Assembly: GCA_040384465.1 (NCBI GenBank)
Contig: JAZKJF010000003.1
Location: 1-64,000 of the forward strand
DNA length: 64,000 nt
Direction of reading: 5' to 3'
From: UBA5078 sp040384465
Lineage (GTDB): Bacteria > Pseudomonadota > Gammaproteobacteria > Pseudomonadales > Pseudohongiellaceae
Part shown: positions 26,205 to 35,205 of the stretch, in pieces
Numbering within the stretch: the stretch's first letter is position 1
How the letters are laid out: the number at the start of each line of letters is the position of its first letter
Made by a program: the position numbers and the translations under genes
Notes under the pieces: model-generated
Seen by the model: only the letters and a program-made list of their open reading frames with translations
The model's database searches: none
Told to the model about the DNA's origin: nothing

Positions 26205-27170
26205 ATGCTGATCCGCTGCGCGGTTTATCAAAAAGGTCAAAAGATCGCGGAGATCGAGCCAGAGCACATTCACGAATACGTGGCTCAGCCCGATTGCTTT
26301 GTGTGGGTGGCCTTGTATGAGCCCGACACTGCCACGCTTGCATCGATGCAGGAAGAATTCGATTTGCATCCCCTGGCTGTCGAAGACGCGGGGCACGGCG
26401 AGCAGCGATCCAAGATCGAAGAATACGGTGACTCGTTATTTGCCGTGTTGCACATGCTGGAGGAAGACAAAGGCGAGCTGCGTGTCGGTGCGTTGCATAT
26501 GTTTGTCGGCCGCAATTACATCTTATCGGTGCGCAAAGGTGCGGAAAAAGGCTTTCAAGATGTGCGTGCGCGTTGCGAACGCGAGCCCGAACTGCTGGAG
26601 CGCGGTTCGGGCTATGTGCTTTACGCCTTGATGGACGCCGTAGTGGACCGCTACTTTCCCATCATTCAATCCATCGAATCGAAATTGGAGCACATCGAAG
26701 AACAGATCTTCGCCAACAAATCGGCGCGCGAGAACATCGAACAGCTGTACGGTTTGAAACAAAAGCTAACCACCGCCAAACACGCAGTGGCTCCCTTACT
26801 CGACGCACTGACCAACTTATCCGGAACGCGAGTGCCGCCTGTGTGCGTGGGCATGCAGGAATACTTTCGCGATATCTCGGATCACTTGCAAAGGCTGAAT
26901 CAAACCATTGAATCGGTGCGCGACACTATCGCCACCGCTATCTCCGTCAACCTATCGATGATCGCGCTGCAAGAAAACGAAACGACGAAGCGCCTGGCGG
27001 CATACGCCGCATTGATTGCAGTGCCCACCTTGATTGTGGGTATCTACGGCATGAACTTCGACCACATGCCGGAACTACGATGGAAATACGGCTATGGAGC
27101 AGTGCTGGCGGTTATGGTCGCTATCGACGGTTATATTTTTTACTTGTTGCGTAAAGCAAAGTGGCTGTAG
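26205..27170 (+). CDS. corA: CorA-family magnesium/cobalt transporter
   Basis: A 321-residue CorA/MIT protein. A cytoplasmic funnel domain and long stalk helix are followed by two C-terminal membrane segments. The selectivity motif YGMNF ends the first of them (about residues 284-288), followed by the extracellular loop DHMPELRWKYGYG. It imports Mg2+, with Co2+ and Ni2+ possible. AAGGAGAATAACGC precedes the ATG. It stands alone between a gene-free stretch and the Liv-type operon, and its codon choice looks slightly less GC-rich than that of its neighbours. Confidence 0.93.
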   Translation: MLIRCAVYQKGQKIAEIEPEHIHEYVAQPDCFVWVALYEPDTATLASMQEEFDLHPLAVEDAGHGEQRSKIEEYGDSLFAVLHMLEEDKGELRVGALHMFVGRNYILSVRKGAEKGFQDVRARCEREPELLERGSGYVLYALMDAVVDRYFPIIQSIESKLEHIEEQIFANKSARENIEQLYGLKQKLTTAKHAVAPLLDALTNLSGTRVPPVCVGMQEYFRDISDHLQRLNQTIESVRDTIATAISVNLSMIALQENETTKRLAAYAALIAVPTLIVGIYGMNFDHMPELRWKYGYGAVLAVMVAIDGYIFYLLRKAKWL

Positions 27171-27177
27171 ACGCTTA

Positions 27178-27199
27178 CCAGGCAAGCTCCCACAGGGCG
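27178..27199. repeat. Degenerate REP-like remnant
   Basis: CCAGGCAAGCTCCCACAGGG resembles the reverse complement of the REP-like unit but has lost most of the dyad. It lies just after corA. The rest of 27171-27410 shows no gene. Confidence 0.35.
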
Positions 27200-27410
27200 A
27201 AAACGGGCGCTCTGCCTCGGGTTTTACTCCTTCCGTCGCGATCAGCGGGGAGGCCAAGGATTCCTTGATTCGGAATGCGGTCTGGGTTAATGTCCGAGGC
27301 CATGTTGTGACATAAGCTGAACGCAGGGATGCCGTCCATGCTGTTGTATTGTCTATAAAAATGACTGATAACACCCATCATCCACAACAATAATCACAAG
27401 ACTGATCATC

Positions 27411-28682
27411 ATGAATTCACTGCCTCTTTCTGCCCCGCGTCTGCGTCGCTTCGCTACCATCGCGACCCTTTTTTCTCTCGGCTTTTCCAGCGCGGCCAGC
27501 GCGCAGGAGCCCATCAAGATCGCCTTCATTGATCCGCAGTCCGGCGTCTTCGCCGCCACTGGCGAAAGCGGTTTCATGGTGCTCGATTTTGCCGCTGATT
27601 ATTTCTACAACGACAAGGGTGGGGTGCTCGGGGGGCGCAAGTTTGAAGTGACGGCACTCGACAACAAGAACAGTGCTGCCGAGTCCCAGTTGCAATTGCG
27701 CCGGGCCATCAGTGAGGGCACGCAGATTGTGTTCTCCGGCAACGGCTCTGCGGTGGCCAGTGCGTTGAGCACCGCGATTGAGCGGCATAACCGTCGCAAT
27801 CCGGACTCGCAGGTGCTGTTCATCAACTACGCGGCGGTGGACCCGATCCTCACTGGCGCCGATTGCAACTTCTGGCACTTCCGCTTCGACGCGCACTCCG
27901 ACATGAAGATGGAGGCCATGACCAGCCACATCGCCAAGAACCCTGACATCACCAAGGTCTACATCATTGGTCAGGACTATTCCTTCGGCAAGGCCGTTGG
28001 CGATGCCGCGATCAGCATGCTGGCCGCCAAGCGCCCGGACATTGAAATTGTTGGCAACGAGCTGCACCCCATCGGACAAGTGAAAGACTTCACGCCCTAC
28101 ATCACCAAGATTGTGTCATCCGGCGCCAACGCGGTGATCACCGGCAACTGGGGCGCCGACATGGTGGCTCTGGGACGCGGCATCATGGACGCGGGGCTGG
28201 AGGTGCCAATTTACACTTTCTACGCCGCTTACGACGGCATCACCGCGACACTCGGTGAGGCGGGCAAGAATCAGATCCACGTCGTGCACAACGACTTCGC
28301 TAATCCGGTCACCGCACCACAGCGTCTCGAATTTACCGCTGCTTACAAAGCCAAGAATCCACACAAAGATGTCACACAACCGCGCATCGTCAATGCACTG
28401 ATGATGCTGGCGACCGCCATCGAAAAAGCAGGCAGTGCCGAACCCTACGACATCGCCATGGCGATGGAGGACATGCGCATCACCACCATGACTGGCGAGG
28501 AAATCTGGATGCGCCCCGATGACCATCAGGTCTTCCAGAACCTGAACATTTCTGTGCATACCAACGAGGGCATCAACATCGACGCCGACCATTCCGGTTT
28601 CGCCCTGCGCACCGAGTACGTGGTACCGAGAGAAGAGACGATTACCCAAAGCAGCTGCCGCATGACGCGCCCGCAGCAATGA
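27411..28682 (+). CDS. livK: Liv-type ABC transporter, periplasmic binding protein
   Basis: A 423-residue type I periplasmic binding protein. The signal peptide ends near SAASAQ (about residue 27). The mature domain begins PIKIAFIDPQSGVFA and spans the usual two-lobe leucine-binding fold. It supplies substrate to the four downstream LivHMGF genes. Ligands of this family include branched-chain amino acids, amides, urea and aromatic compounds, so the exact substrate is open. The ATG lacks an obvious strong ribosome site. A 28-base gap separates it from livH. Confidence 0.88.
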   Translation: MNSLPLSAPRLRRFATIATLFSLGFSSAASAQEPIKIAFIDPQSGVFAATGESGFMVLDFAADYFYNDKGGVLGGRKFEVTALDNKNSAAESQLQLRRAISEGTQIVFSGNGSAVASALSTAIERHNRRNPDSQVLFINYAAVDPILTGADCNFWHFRFDAHSDMKMEAMTSHIAKNPDITKVYIIGQDYSFGKAVGDAAISMLAAKRPDIEIVGNELHPIGQVKDFTPYITKIVSSGANAVITGNWGADMVALGRGIMDAGLEVPIYTFYAAYDGITATLGEAGKNQIHVVHNDFANPVTAPQRLEFTAAYKAKNPHKDVTQPRIVNALMMLATAIEKAGSAEPYDIAMAMEDMRITTMTGEEIWMRPDDHQVFQNLNISVHTNEGINIDADHSGFALRTEYVVPREETITQSSCRMTRPQQ

Positions 28683-28710
28683 CGTTAATAGCAATGGCCG
28701 CGCACCGAAC

Positions 28711-29661
28711 ATGATGGAAGTTCTGATTTTCGCAACGCTGAATGGCCTCGTCACCGGACTGTTGCTGTTCATGCTGGCCAGCGGCCTGACCCTCATCTTC
28801 AGCATGATGGGCGTGCTCAATTTCGCGCACGCCAGCTTCTACATGTTAGGAGCCTACTTCGCTTACTCCATCAGCCTCTACACCGGTTTCTGGCCCGCAC
28901 TCATCATCGCCCCGCTGCTGGTCGGTGTCGTCGGTGCGCTGGTGGAGCGTTACGGGCTGCGGCGAGTGCATAAATCCGGACACGTGGCAGAGTTGGTCTT
29001 CACTTTCGGGCTGGCCTTTCTGATCGAGGAGGCCGTGCAGTTTTTCTGGGGCCGCTCGACGATGAATTACCAATCTCCCGCGTTGCTCGACTTCCCATTA
29101 TTTACGCTGTTCGGACAAAATTTCCCGGCCTACAAAGCCTTCATGATCTTCATCTCTGTCTCCATTTTCATCGGCCTGTATTTCGTGCTGACGCGCACCC
29201 GCATCGGCATCATCATTCAAGCGGCCATCACGCATCCCAACACCGTCGCCAATCTGGGACACAACGTCCCTTTCATCTTCATGGCGGTGTTTGGTGTCGG
29301 CTCCGGGCTGGCCGGACTCGCTGGCGTGATCGCAGGCCCCGTGCTGACAACTTTCCCTGGCATGGCCGCCGTGCTGGGCAGCATCGTGTTCGTGATCGTG
29401 GTCATCGGCGGACTTGGCTCGCTGGCCGGAGCGTTGGTAGCCTCGCTGCTGATCGGGCTGTTGCAGTCTTACGCGATTGCGTCCGATGTGGGCATGCAGG
29501 ACCTGCTCGATCTGCTGGGCGTGAGATTCGCTGCCGATCACCCGCTCAATGACATCTGGCGCCTCACGCTGCCGCAGATCGCGCCTATCATGCCCTTCCT
29601 GCTGCTGGTACTGGTGCTGATCTTCCGTCCCTCGGGGCTGCTCGGAAAGCGGGAGAGTTGA
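28711..29661 (+). CDS. livH: Liv-type ABC transporter, permease
   Basis: A 316-residue LivH-family inner-membrane permease with about eight hydrophobic segments. The family motif region FSMMGVLNFAHASFYMLGAY lies near residues 30-50, and VIVVIGGLGSLAGAL near 229-243. It pairs with LivM to form the channel. The stop at 29661 is followed two bases later by the livM ATG. Confidence 0.9.
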   Translation: MMEVLIFATLNGLVTGLLLFMLASGLTLIFSMMGVLNFAHASFYMLGAYFAYSISLYTGFWPALIIAPLLVGVVGALVERYGLRRVHKSGHVAELVFTFGLAFLIEEAVQFFWGRSTMNYQSPALLDFPLFTLFGQNFPAYKAFMIFISVSIFIGLYFVLTRTRIGIIIQAAITHPNTVANLGHNVPFIFMAVFGVGSGLAGLAGVIAGPVLTTFPGMAAVLGSIVFVIVVIGGLGSLAGALVASLLIGLLQSYAIASDVGMQDLLDLLGVRFAADHPLNDIWRLTLPQIAPIMPFLLLVLVLIFRPSGLLGKRES

Positions 29662-29663
29662 GC

Positions 29664-30902
29664 ATGGGCAAGTTGGCCATATGGATTGTGTTCGCCGTGG
29701 TGCTGCTGGTGTTGCCGCAGATCTTCGATTCTGTGTTGTCGCTGTCGATCTTCACGCAGATGACCATCGCCATTGTTTTTGCGCTCAGCTACAACATGCT
29801 GCTGGGCCAGGGCGGGATGCTCTCGTTCGGACACGCGGTATATTTTGGACTCGGCGGTTTTCTGGCCGTGCACGCCATGATGATGATTGAGTTCGAGACC
29901 ATCAGCTTCTCCATTACTCTGATTCCCCTGGTCGGCGGTGCGTTCGGGTTGCTCGCCGCCCTGTTCATCGGCAGTTTCTCCACGCACAAAGCGGGCACAG
30001 TGTTCGCGATGATCTCGCTGGGCATCGGTGAGCTGGTGGCGGCTTCGTCGTTGATACTGGTGTCCTTCTTCGGCGGCGAGGCGGGAGTGAGCGGCGACCG
30101 CACGTATGGCCCGCCCTTCTTCGGCATCGACTTCGCGCAGGACGATCACGTCTACTACCTCGCCGCCGCGTGGATGTTCTTCGCGGTGCTGTGCATGTAT
30201 CTGTTCACCCAGACCCCTGCAGGCCGCATGGCCAATGCGGTGCGCGACAACCCCGAGCGCGCAGAATTCATCGGCTACAGTGCGCGCCGCGTGCGCTTCA
30301 TCTCCTTCGCCATGGCCGGGTTCTTCGCGGGCATTGCCGGGGGCATCTTCGCAGTGAACTACGAAATTTTGACCGAAGAAAATCTCAACGCAGTCACCTC
30401 CGGCCGCGTGCTGCTGATGGCTTACATCGGCGGCCTCGGCTTCTTCATCGGCCCCATCGTCGGCGCCATCGTACTGACGCTGGTCAACTCACTGCTGAGC
30501 AATTACACCGAACTGTGGATGTTGTACCTAGGCATTCTCTTCGTGCTGACTGTGATGTTTTTACCGCGTGGCCTCACCGGTCTGCTGATGATGCACCGGG
30601 TGGCCTGGCAGCTGGGACGCATGCGACTGTTGCTGCTGCCTTATACGCTCACTGCCATTCCCGGCGCTGTGTTCGTACTGGGTATGATCGCGATGATCGA
30701 AATGAGCCACGCAGAAGAAACGGAATTTGTGTACCTCGGACTGACTCTGTCGCCCGATGGTTATGGCAGCTGGGCGCTGCTGTTCGGCGTGACGGCAGTG
30801 GCGTACTTCTTCCTGCGCCGCACCTTGCCAGGACTGCGCGAGGCGTGGTCACAAGCCAACACATTGCCGCCCCTGAAGACACAGGAGGACGGCCACTCAT
30901 GA
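29664..30902 (+). CDS. livM: Liv-type ABC transporter, permease with C-terminal extension
   Basis: A 412-residue LivM-family permease (LGQGGMLSFGHAVYFGLGGF near residue 50; AYIGGLGFFIGPIVGA near 255). The ordinary LivM fold ends with LPRGLTGLL at about residue 308. About 100 further residues add two more hydrophobic segments and a short polar tail, an unusual extension. The ATG at 29664 is preferred over a TTG two codons upstream. The stop overlaps the livG start by four bases (ATGA). Confidence 0.9.
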   Translation: MGKLAIWIVFAVVLLVLPQIFDSVLSLSIFTQMTIAIVFALSYNMLLGQGGMLSFGHAVYFGLGGFLAVHAMMMIEFETISFSITLIPLVGGAFGLLAALFIGSFSTHKAGTVFAMISLGIGELVAASSLILVSFFGGEAGVSGDRTYGPPFFGIDFAQDDHVYYLAAAWMFFAVLCMYLFTQTPAGRMANAVRDNPERAEFIGYSARRVRFISFAMAGFFAGIAGGIFAVNYEILTEENLNAVTSGRVLLMAYIGGLGFFIGPIVGAIVLTLVNSLLSNYTELWMLYLGILFVLTVMFLPRGLTGLLMMHRVAWQLGRMRLLLLPYTLTAIPGAVFVLGMIAMIEMSHAEETEFVYLGLTLSPDGYGSWALLFGVTAVAYFFLRRTLPGLREAWSQANTLPPLKTQEDGHS

Positions 30903-31648
30903 GCCTGCTGCAACTGCAAAATGTCTGCAAGAGCTTCGGCCCGACACAGATCATCCGCGATGTCACGCTCAACATCGAGCAAGGGGAGAAACACGCGATT
31001 ATCGGCCCTAACGGCGCAGGTAAATCCACGCTGTTCCATCTGATCAGCGGGCGTTACAAAGTGTCATCGGGTGGCATCCTCTTCAAGGGCGCACCGATTC
31101 ACAATCTCGAACCCTTCGAGATTACGCGCAGGGGGTTGGCGCGCAGCTTTCAGGTCACCAATATTTTCCCGCTGCTCAGTGTGTTCGAGAATGTTCGCTG
31201 TGCGCTGCTCTGGTCGATGGGCTACAAGTATTCCTTCTGGCACCTGCTCAGTCGCCAGACCGCACTCAATGAAAGAGCCGAGGCACTGCTGGAGGAGATC
31301 GGCCTGTTCGAGCGTCGTCATATTCCGGCAGGCGAACTGGCTTATGCCGAGCAACGTGCGCTGGAGCTTGGTATCACCATCGCCAGTGGCGCCGAGATGA
31401 TATTGCTGGACGAGCCGGTGGCCGGCATGAGTCACAGCGAAGCGAAAAACGCCGTGGCACTGATTCGCAAGGTCACCGCAGGGCGAACGTTGGTGATGGT
31501 GGAACACGACATGAACATCGTTTTCGACGTGGCTGACCGCATCACCGTGCTGGTGTATGGCGAGGTGATTGCCTCCGACGTGCCGGAGAAAATTCGCGGC
31601 AACCCGCGTGTGCAGGAAGCCTATCTGGGAGAGACGCAGCATGCTTGA
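30899..31648 (+). CDS. livG: Liv-type ABC transporter, ATPase 1
   Basis: A 249-residue ATPase. The Walker A is GPNGAGKST, the Q-loop is RSFQVTNIFPLLSVFENV, the Walker B is MILLDEPVAGM, and the H-loop is MVEHDMNIV. The LSGG signature position reads AYAEQRALELG, a degenerate form common in LivG. The ATG at 30899 overlaps the livM stop. It drives import together with LivF. Confidence 0.92.
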   Translation: MSLLQLQNVCKSFGPTQIIRDVTLNIEQGEKHAIIGPNGAGKSTLFHLISGRYKVSSGGILFKGAPIHNLEPFEITRRGLARSFQVTNIFPLLSVFENVRCALLWSMGYKYSFWHLLSRQTALNERAEALLEEIGLFERRHIPAGELAYAEQRALELGITIASGAEMILLDEPVAGMSHSEAKNAVALIRKVTAGRTLVMVEHDMNIVFDVADRITVLVYGEVIASDVPEKIRGNPRVQEAYLGETQHA

Positions 31649-32336
31649 AGTCGCGGATCTCAACGCTTGGTACGGCAAGAGCCACATCCTGCGTGGCGTC
31701 AATTTCCGCGTAGGCGCGGGAGAGATCGTCAGCCTGCTCGGCCGCAATGGCGTGGGGCGCTCCACCACCGTCAAAACCATCATGGGTGAGGTGGAACCCA
31801 AGGGCTCCATCCTCTTCAAAGGTCACCAGATTGCTGGCAAGAAGAGCTACGAGATTGCGCAGCTGGGCATCGGTTGCGTGCCCGAGAATCGCGATATTTT
31901 CCCCGGCCTCACCGTGCGGCAGAATCTGCTGCTGGGCATGAAGAACAACAAAGGCTCATCGCGCTGGACCATGGACGAGATGTTCAGCATGTTTCCCAAT
32001 CTCGGCGAGCGCGCGGATGTCGCCGGTGGTGTGCTCAGTGGCGGCGAACAGCAGATGCTGTGCATGTGCCGCACCTTGATGGGCGACCCGGAACTGATCA
32101 TGATCGACGAACCCACCGAGGGCCTCGCCCCCAAAGTGGTCGAGCAGGTCGGCCTGCTGCTGCAGGAGATCGCCAGCCGTGGCGTCTCCATCCTCCTTGT
32201 GGAGCAGAAGCTCACCATCGCGCTGCGCATCTCGCAACGTCTTTATGTGATGGGTCACGGCCAGATCGTCTACGAGGGCACGCCTGCCAGTCTGATGCAG
32301 GCGGACGAGGTGCGCCGGGAGTGGCTGGAGGTGTGA
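31641..32336 (+). CDS. livF: Liv-type ABC transporter, ATPase 2, with Walker A Lys-to-Arg change
   Basis: A 231-residue LivF-family ATPase. The Walker A reads GRNGVGRST: the lysine that contacts ATP phosphates is arginine (codon CGC). Everything else is intact, including LSGGEQQMLCMCRTLM, LIMIDEPTEGLAP and LLVEQKLTIALR. The ATG at 31641 overlaps the livG stop by eight bases; longer in-frame starts run through livG and are unlikely. The change would be expected to weaken this half-site, leaving an asymmetric ATPase pair with LivG, unless it is a sequencing error. Confidence 0.9.
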   Translation: MLEVADLNAWYGKSHILRGVNFRVGAGEIVSLLGRNGVGRSTTVKTIMGEVEPKGSILFKGHQIAGKKSYEIAQLGIGCVPENRDIFPGLTVRQNLLLGMKNNKGSSRWTMDEMFSMFPNLGERADVAGGVLSGGEQQMLCMCRTLMGDPELIMIDEPTEGLAPKVVEQVGLLLQEIASRGVSILLVEQKLTIALRISQRLYVMGHGQIVYEGTPASLMQADEVRREWLEV

Positions 32337-32351
32337 GGCAAAGCAGTCTCC

Positions 32352-32376
32352 TGTATGAGCTTGCCCTGCAAGCGAC
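32352..32376. repeat. REP-like element with compensatory stem changes
   Basis: TGTATGAGCTTGCCCTGC... keeps the REP-like layout, but the core stem is GCTTGC/GCAAGC instead of GCCTGC/GCAGGC. Both arms changed together, so the hairpin is preserved. It lies 16 bases after livF. A second dyad, AACTTTC/GAAAGTT with an 11-base centre, lies at 32397-32427. Confidence 0.65.
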
Positions 32377-32509
32377 CCAGCCAGACACTCGCCTCTAACT
32401 TTCTCGAATTTCAAATACGCGAAAGTTAACAGCTGCTTGCCAAATACCTTCATTCCGACTTTCTTTGCTACAATCGCGCCCGTCGTCACCTTCAGGACTT
32501 GAACTTCCG

Positions 32510-33541
32510 ATGCTGTTATCCGTTCGAAAACTGGCGTTGCTGGGGCTTTTGCTGCTCGGCCAAACCAGCCTTATCAGCACTGCTTACGCCTGGGATGCCA
32601 TCGGGCATCGACTAAGCGCTTACCTGACCTGGGACATGCTGCCGCAGGAAACCCGGACTGAGTTGCAACGCTTGCTGGAGCAACACCCTCGTTATCAGGA
32701 AGATTTTCTGGATCAGATGCCAGCCAATGTGCTGGTGACCAGTGACGCGGAGAAAGCGCGCTGGGTGCTGGGTCAGGCCGCAATCTGGCCGGACATGGCC
32801 CGAGGTCTGAGTGGTGATGAGCTAATTCGCTATAACCGCTCCCATTGGCACTGGATCGATGGCGCCTGGGTTCGGGGCGGTGGTAGGCAAGGCAATGTCT
32901 ATGTCGGAAGCCCTTCTCTGCCACCAGCCTACGGTGTGAGAGCTGAGTCGATCACGCATGAAGACGACGCCACCAACATCGTGCTGGCACTGGACTACAA
33001 CCTCTCGGTGCTGCGCGCCCCCGACACTCAGGACGCGCAAAAAGCCGTGGCGCTGTGCTGGGTATTGCACCTGCTCGGCGATATCCATCAGCCCCTGCAT
33101 GCCGGTGCGTTGATCTCCGCCGAACTGTTTCCGCGCGGCGATCAGGGCGGCAACGGTATTCCGACCCTCGGCGGCTCGCTGCATGGCACCTGGGATGACG
33201 CCCTGCGCTATGAACCTTTCGATGGCACGCTGCAGCGCATGGTCGTCACCGCCCAGCAAACTGATCTGCAGGGCTTGAACATGGATTCTTCCGCCTGGCT
33301 GCAGGAAAGTCGCAAAGTGCTGCTGGAGTTCGTCTACCCGGATGACATCAAAGCTGACGTCCTGCGCGCTGAACGGCGCAACACCCCGTTGGAGAGTGTC
33401 GCGCTGGACGAGGACTACATCAGACGTATGCAAGCGATTTCCGAGGAGCGAGTGACACTGGCGGGGATGCGTCTCGTCCGTCTGCTGCAGGGGCTTTACC
33501 CTGCCTCTGCACCCGTGCAGCCAACCACTTCGACCAATTAA
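32510..33541 (+). CDS. Secreted S1/P1-type nuclease
   Basis: A 343-residue zinc nuclease. The signal peptide is cleaved at STAYA, leaving Trp as the mature N-terminus (WDAIGH), which is diagnostic because that Trp binds zinc. Further metal ligands lie in RSHWHW and HLLGDIHQPLHAG. Family members cleave single-stranded DNA and RNA and release 3'-phosphate, suggesting extracellular nucleic acid or phosphate scavenging. The ATG at 32510 is chosen because it begins the signal peptide directly. Confidence 0.93.
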   Translation: MLLSVRKLALLGLLLLGQTSLISTAYAWDAIGHRLSAYLTWDMLPQETRTELQRLLEQHPRYQEDFLDQMPANVLVTSDAEKARWVLGQAAIWPDMARGLSGDELIRYNRSHWHWIDGAWVRGGGRQGNVYVGSPSLPPAYGVRAESITHEDDATNIVLALDYNLSVLRAPDTQDAQKAVALCWVLHLLGDIHQPLHAGALISAELFPRGDQGGNGIPTLGGSLHGTWDDALRYEPFDGTLQRMVVTAQQTDLQGLNMDSSAWLQESRKVLLEFVYPDDIKADVLRAERRNTPLESVALDEDYIRRMQAISEERVTLAGMRLVRLLQGLYPASAPVQPTTSTN

Positions 33542-33589
33542 CTCTTTGCATGACCTGCTTTATATAATTTTCTGGACTGAATCGACACC

Positions 33590-34630
33590 ATGACCCATAG
33601 CGTCCCTGCCGCACACACGACTGCCCCCCTCTCCGCTCAGGACACCCCCGCCCTCGCCCGTTTCCGGCGCATGGCCTGGATCACCCTCGCTGCCGTGTAC
33701 TTCCTCATCATGGTTGGCGCCAGTGTACGCGCCTCCGGAGCGGGCATGGGCTGTCCGGACTGGCCGACCTGCTTCGGCAGCTGGATTCCACCGACCAGCG
33801 TGGAGCAGTTGCCTGCCAACTATCAGGAAATCTATGCCGACCTCGGCTACGCGGAGACTGAGTTCAACCCGGTCAAAACCTGGATCGAATACCTGAACCG
33901 TCTTACCGGCGTCACCATTGGTTTTCTGATCCTGCTCACCGCCATCTACTCCTGGTCAGTGCGGCATCATGACCGCGCCATCATGATCACTTCGGTGGCC
34001 GCGTTCTTCATGGTGGGATTCCAAGGTTGGCTCGGCGCCCAGGTGGTGGCCTCCAATCTGCAACCCGGGATGATTACGCTGCACATGCTGATGGCACTGG
34101 CCATCGTCGGCGCGTTGCTGTTCGGTGTGGCGAGAGCGCGCCGGGGTCTGATGGCGGCAGAGTCTGTGCAGGGGATCGACCCGCGCTTCAACAAGTGGCT
34201 GTATATCGTGCTGGTACTGACGGTGCTGCAGGTGACGATGGGGACACAGGTGCGGGAGATGGTGGATTATCTGAATCACGTGCAGGGTGAGGAGCGTTCT
34301 GCCTGGGTCGATGCGCTGCCATGGTTCTTCTATGTGCACCGCAGCTTTTCGGCGGTCGTGTTGTTCTCGAATCTCTGGCTGGCTTCGCTGCTGATTCGCT
34401 CATTGGGCTGGCAGCACACGCTGACACGTTTGACGCTGGCGATGATCGCGGTGATTGGTATGGCTATCGTGTCCGGCGCTACGCTTGGGCATCTGGGGAT
34501 GCCCGCGTTCGTGCAACCGTTACATCTGGTGGGAGCCTCGCTGCTGTTCGGCCTGCAGTTCCTGATCTGGATCAGCTACCGGCATGCCACTGTAGGAGCC
34601 TGCCCTGCAGGCGACCCGGCGCTCCGCTGA
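33590..34630 (+). CDS. ctaA: Heme A synthase, COX15/CtaA family
   Basis: A 346-residue inner-membrane protein with eight hydrophobic segments. Motifs are GASVRASGAGMGCPDWPTCFG (segment 1 loop), EYLNRLTG (heme-binding region), WLGAQVVASNL and HMLMALAIVGALL. It converts heme O to heme A for aa3-type oxidase, implying aerobic respiration. The last 13 codons (TVGACPAGDPALR) are encoded by the REP-like element at 34591, so the C-terminus appears to have been replaced or extended by a repeat insertion. No ctaB or cox genes are adjacent. Confidence 0.92.
   Translation: MTHSVPAAHTTAPLSAQDTPALARFRRMAWITLAAVYFLIMVGASVRASGAGMGCPDWPTCFGSWIPPTSVEQLPANYQEIYADLGYAETEFNPVKTWIEYLNRLTGVTIGFLILLTAIYSWSVRHHDRAIMITSVAAFFMVGFQGWLGAQVVASNLQPGMITLHMLMALAIVGALLFGVARARRGLMAAESVQGIDPRFNKWLYIVLVLTVLQVTMGTQVREMVDYLNHVQGEERSAWVDALPWFFYVHRSFSAVVLFSNLWLASLLIRSLGWQHTLTRLTLAMIAVIGMAIVSGATLGHLGMPAFVQPLHLVGASLLFGLQFLIWISYRHATVGACPAGDPALR
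34591..34615. repeat. REP-like palindrome overlapping the 3' end of ctaA
   Basis: An exact copy of the unit at 5366 (TGTAGGAGCCTGCC...). It lies inside the open reading frame and supplies most of the last 13 codons; the stop follows 13 bases after the element. Confidence 0.85.
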
Positions 34631-34648
34631 ATTAACGTCTGGCTTACC

Positions 34649-34933
34649 TCACGCCCTCAGCCGCTCAATCTCCTGACCGAGATGGCCAGCGCTGTCGGTG
34701 ATGATGCGCTCCAGAATCTCGATCCGCTCCTTCAGATTGGCGATGGTCTGGTCACGCGCGGCAAGCTCGCTCTCCAGAAGCTTTTTGGTGGCATCCTCAT
34801 CAAAGCCAGACCGATGTACGGTCTTGCCATTGTCGTCCGTCAGTGGATAACCGTGTTTGGCGCGAATCCACGTCGTAATCACCCAGCCGAGAATTCCGCA
34901 GATTGGTATGAGCACCCAAATCGATCCTGACAT
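34649..34933 (-). CDS. PspB-like small membrane protein
   Basis: A 94-residue protein. One membrane segment (WVLIPICGILGWVITTW, residues 5-21) is followed by a basic/polar stretch and a heptad-like helix ending LKERIEILERIITD. The layout and the ERIEILERIITD motif resemble PspB, the membrane partner of PspC in the phage-shock response, but no pspA or pspC is nearby. The ATG at 34933 is chosen because AAGGGG precedes it and it places the membrane segment at the N-terminus. Sure as a gene, moderate as PspB-like. Confidence 0.68.
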   Translation of the reverse strand: MSGSIWVLIPICGILGWVITTWIRAKHGYPLTDDNGKTVHRSGFDEDATKKLLESELAARDQTIANLKERIEILERIITDSAGHLGQEIERLRA

Positions 34934-35205
34934 CTTCGTGTTCCCCTTGTAGTCAAATTGTTCAAATGTTTCTGGTCTTGAGCAGAGGAGGTTTAGCAAT
35001 TAGCGCGCCAGCCTCAAATCACTCTAACTGATTGATTTACAAGCCCACTCAAGACAGCAGCACAGAGAGCCCGTAATCTCCAACCACTTGTTCGCGGTTT
35101 TCACCAGACTCTAGCACAGACCTTCAGCGCAACTCAGTGGCGCTGAACCCGTTTCCCGCTCGGCATGGCGGGCTGAGGGATCACCGGGCGGCGTCCTATA
35201 CTGTG
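34934..35205. other. Intergenic stretch without recognised gene
   Basis: No gene is seen. CCCGC/GGCGGG-type pairing at 35157-35174 forms a short GC hairpin near the 3' end of hslO but has no U-tract. Confidence 0.4.

Noticed and set aside
30170..30898. Long upstream extension of the livG frame
   Set aside because: It runs out of frame through livM. The ATG at 30899 with ATGA overlap and the conserved LivG N-terminus define the real start.
32397..32427. Terminator after livF
   Set aside because: The AACTTTC/GAAAGTT dyad is AT-rich with no U-tract, so it is more likely part of the nuclease promoter region or chance.
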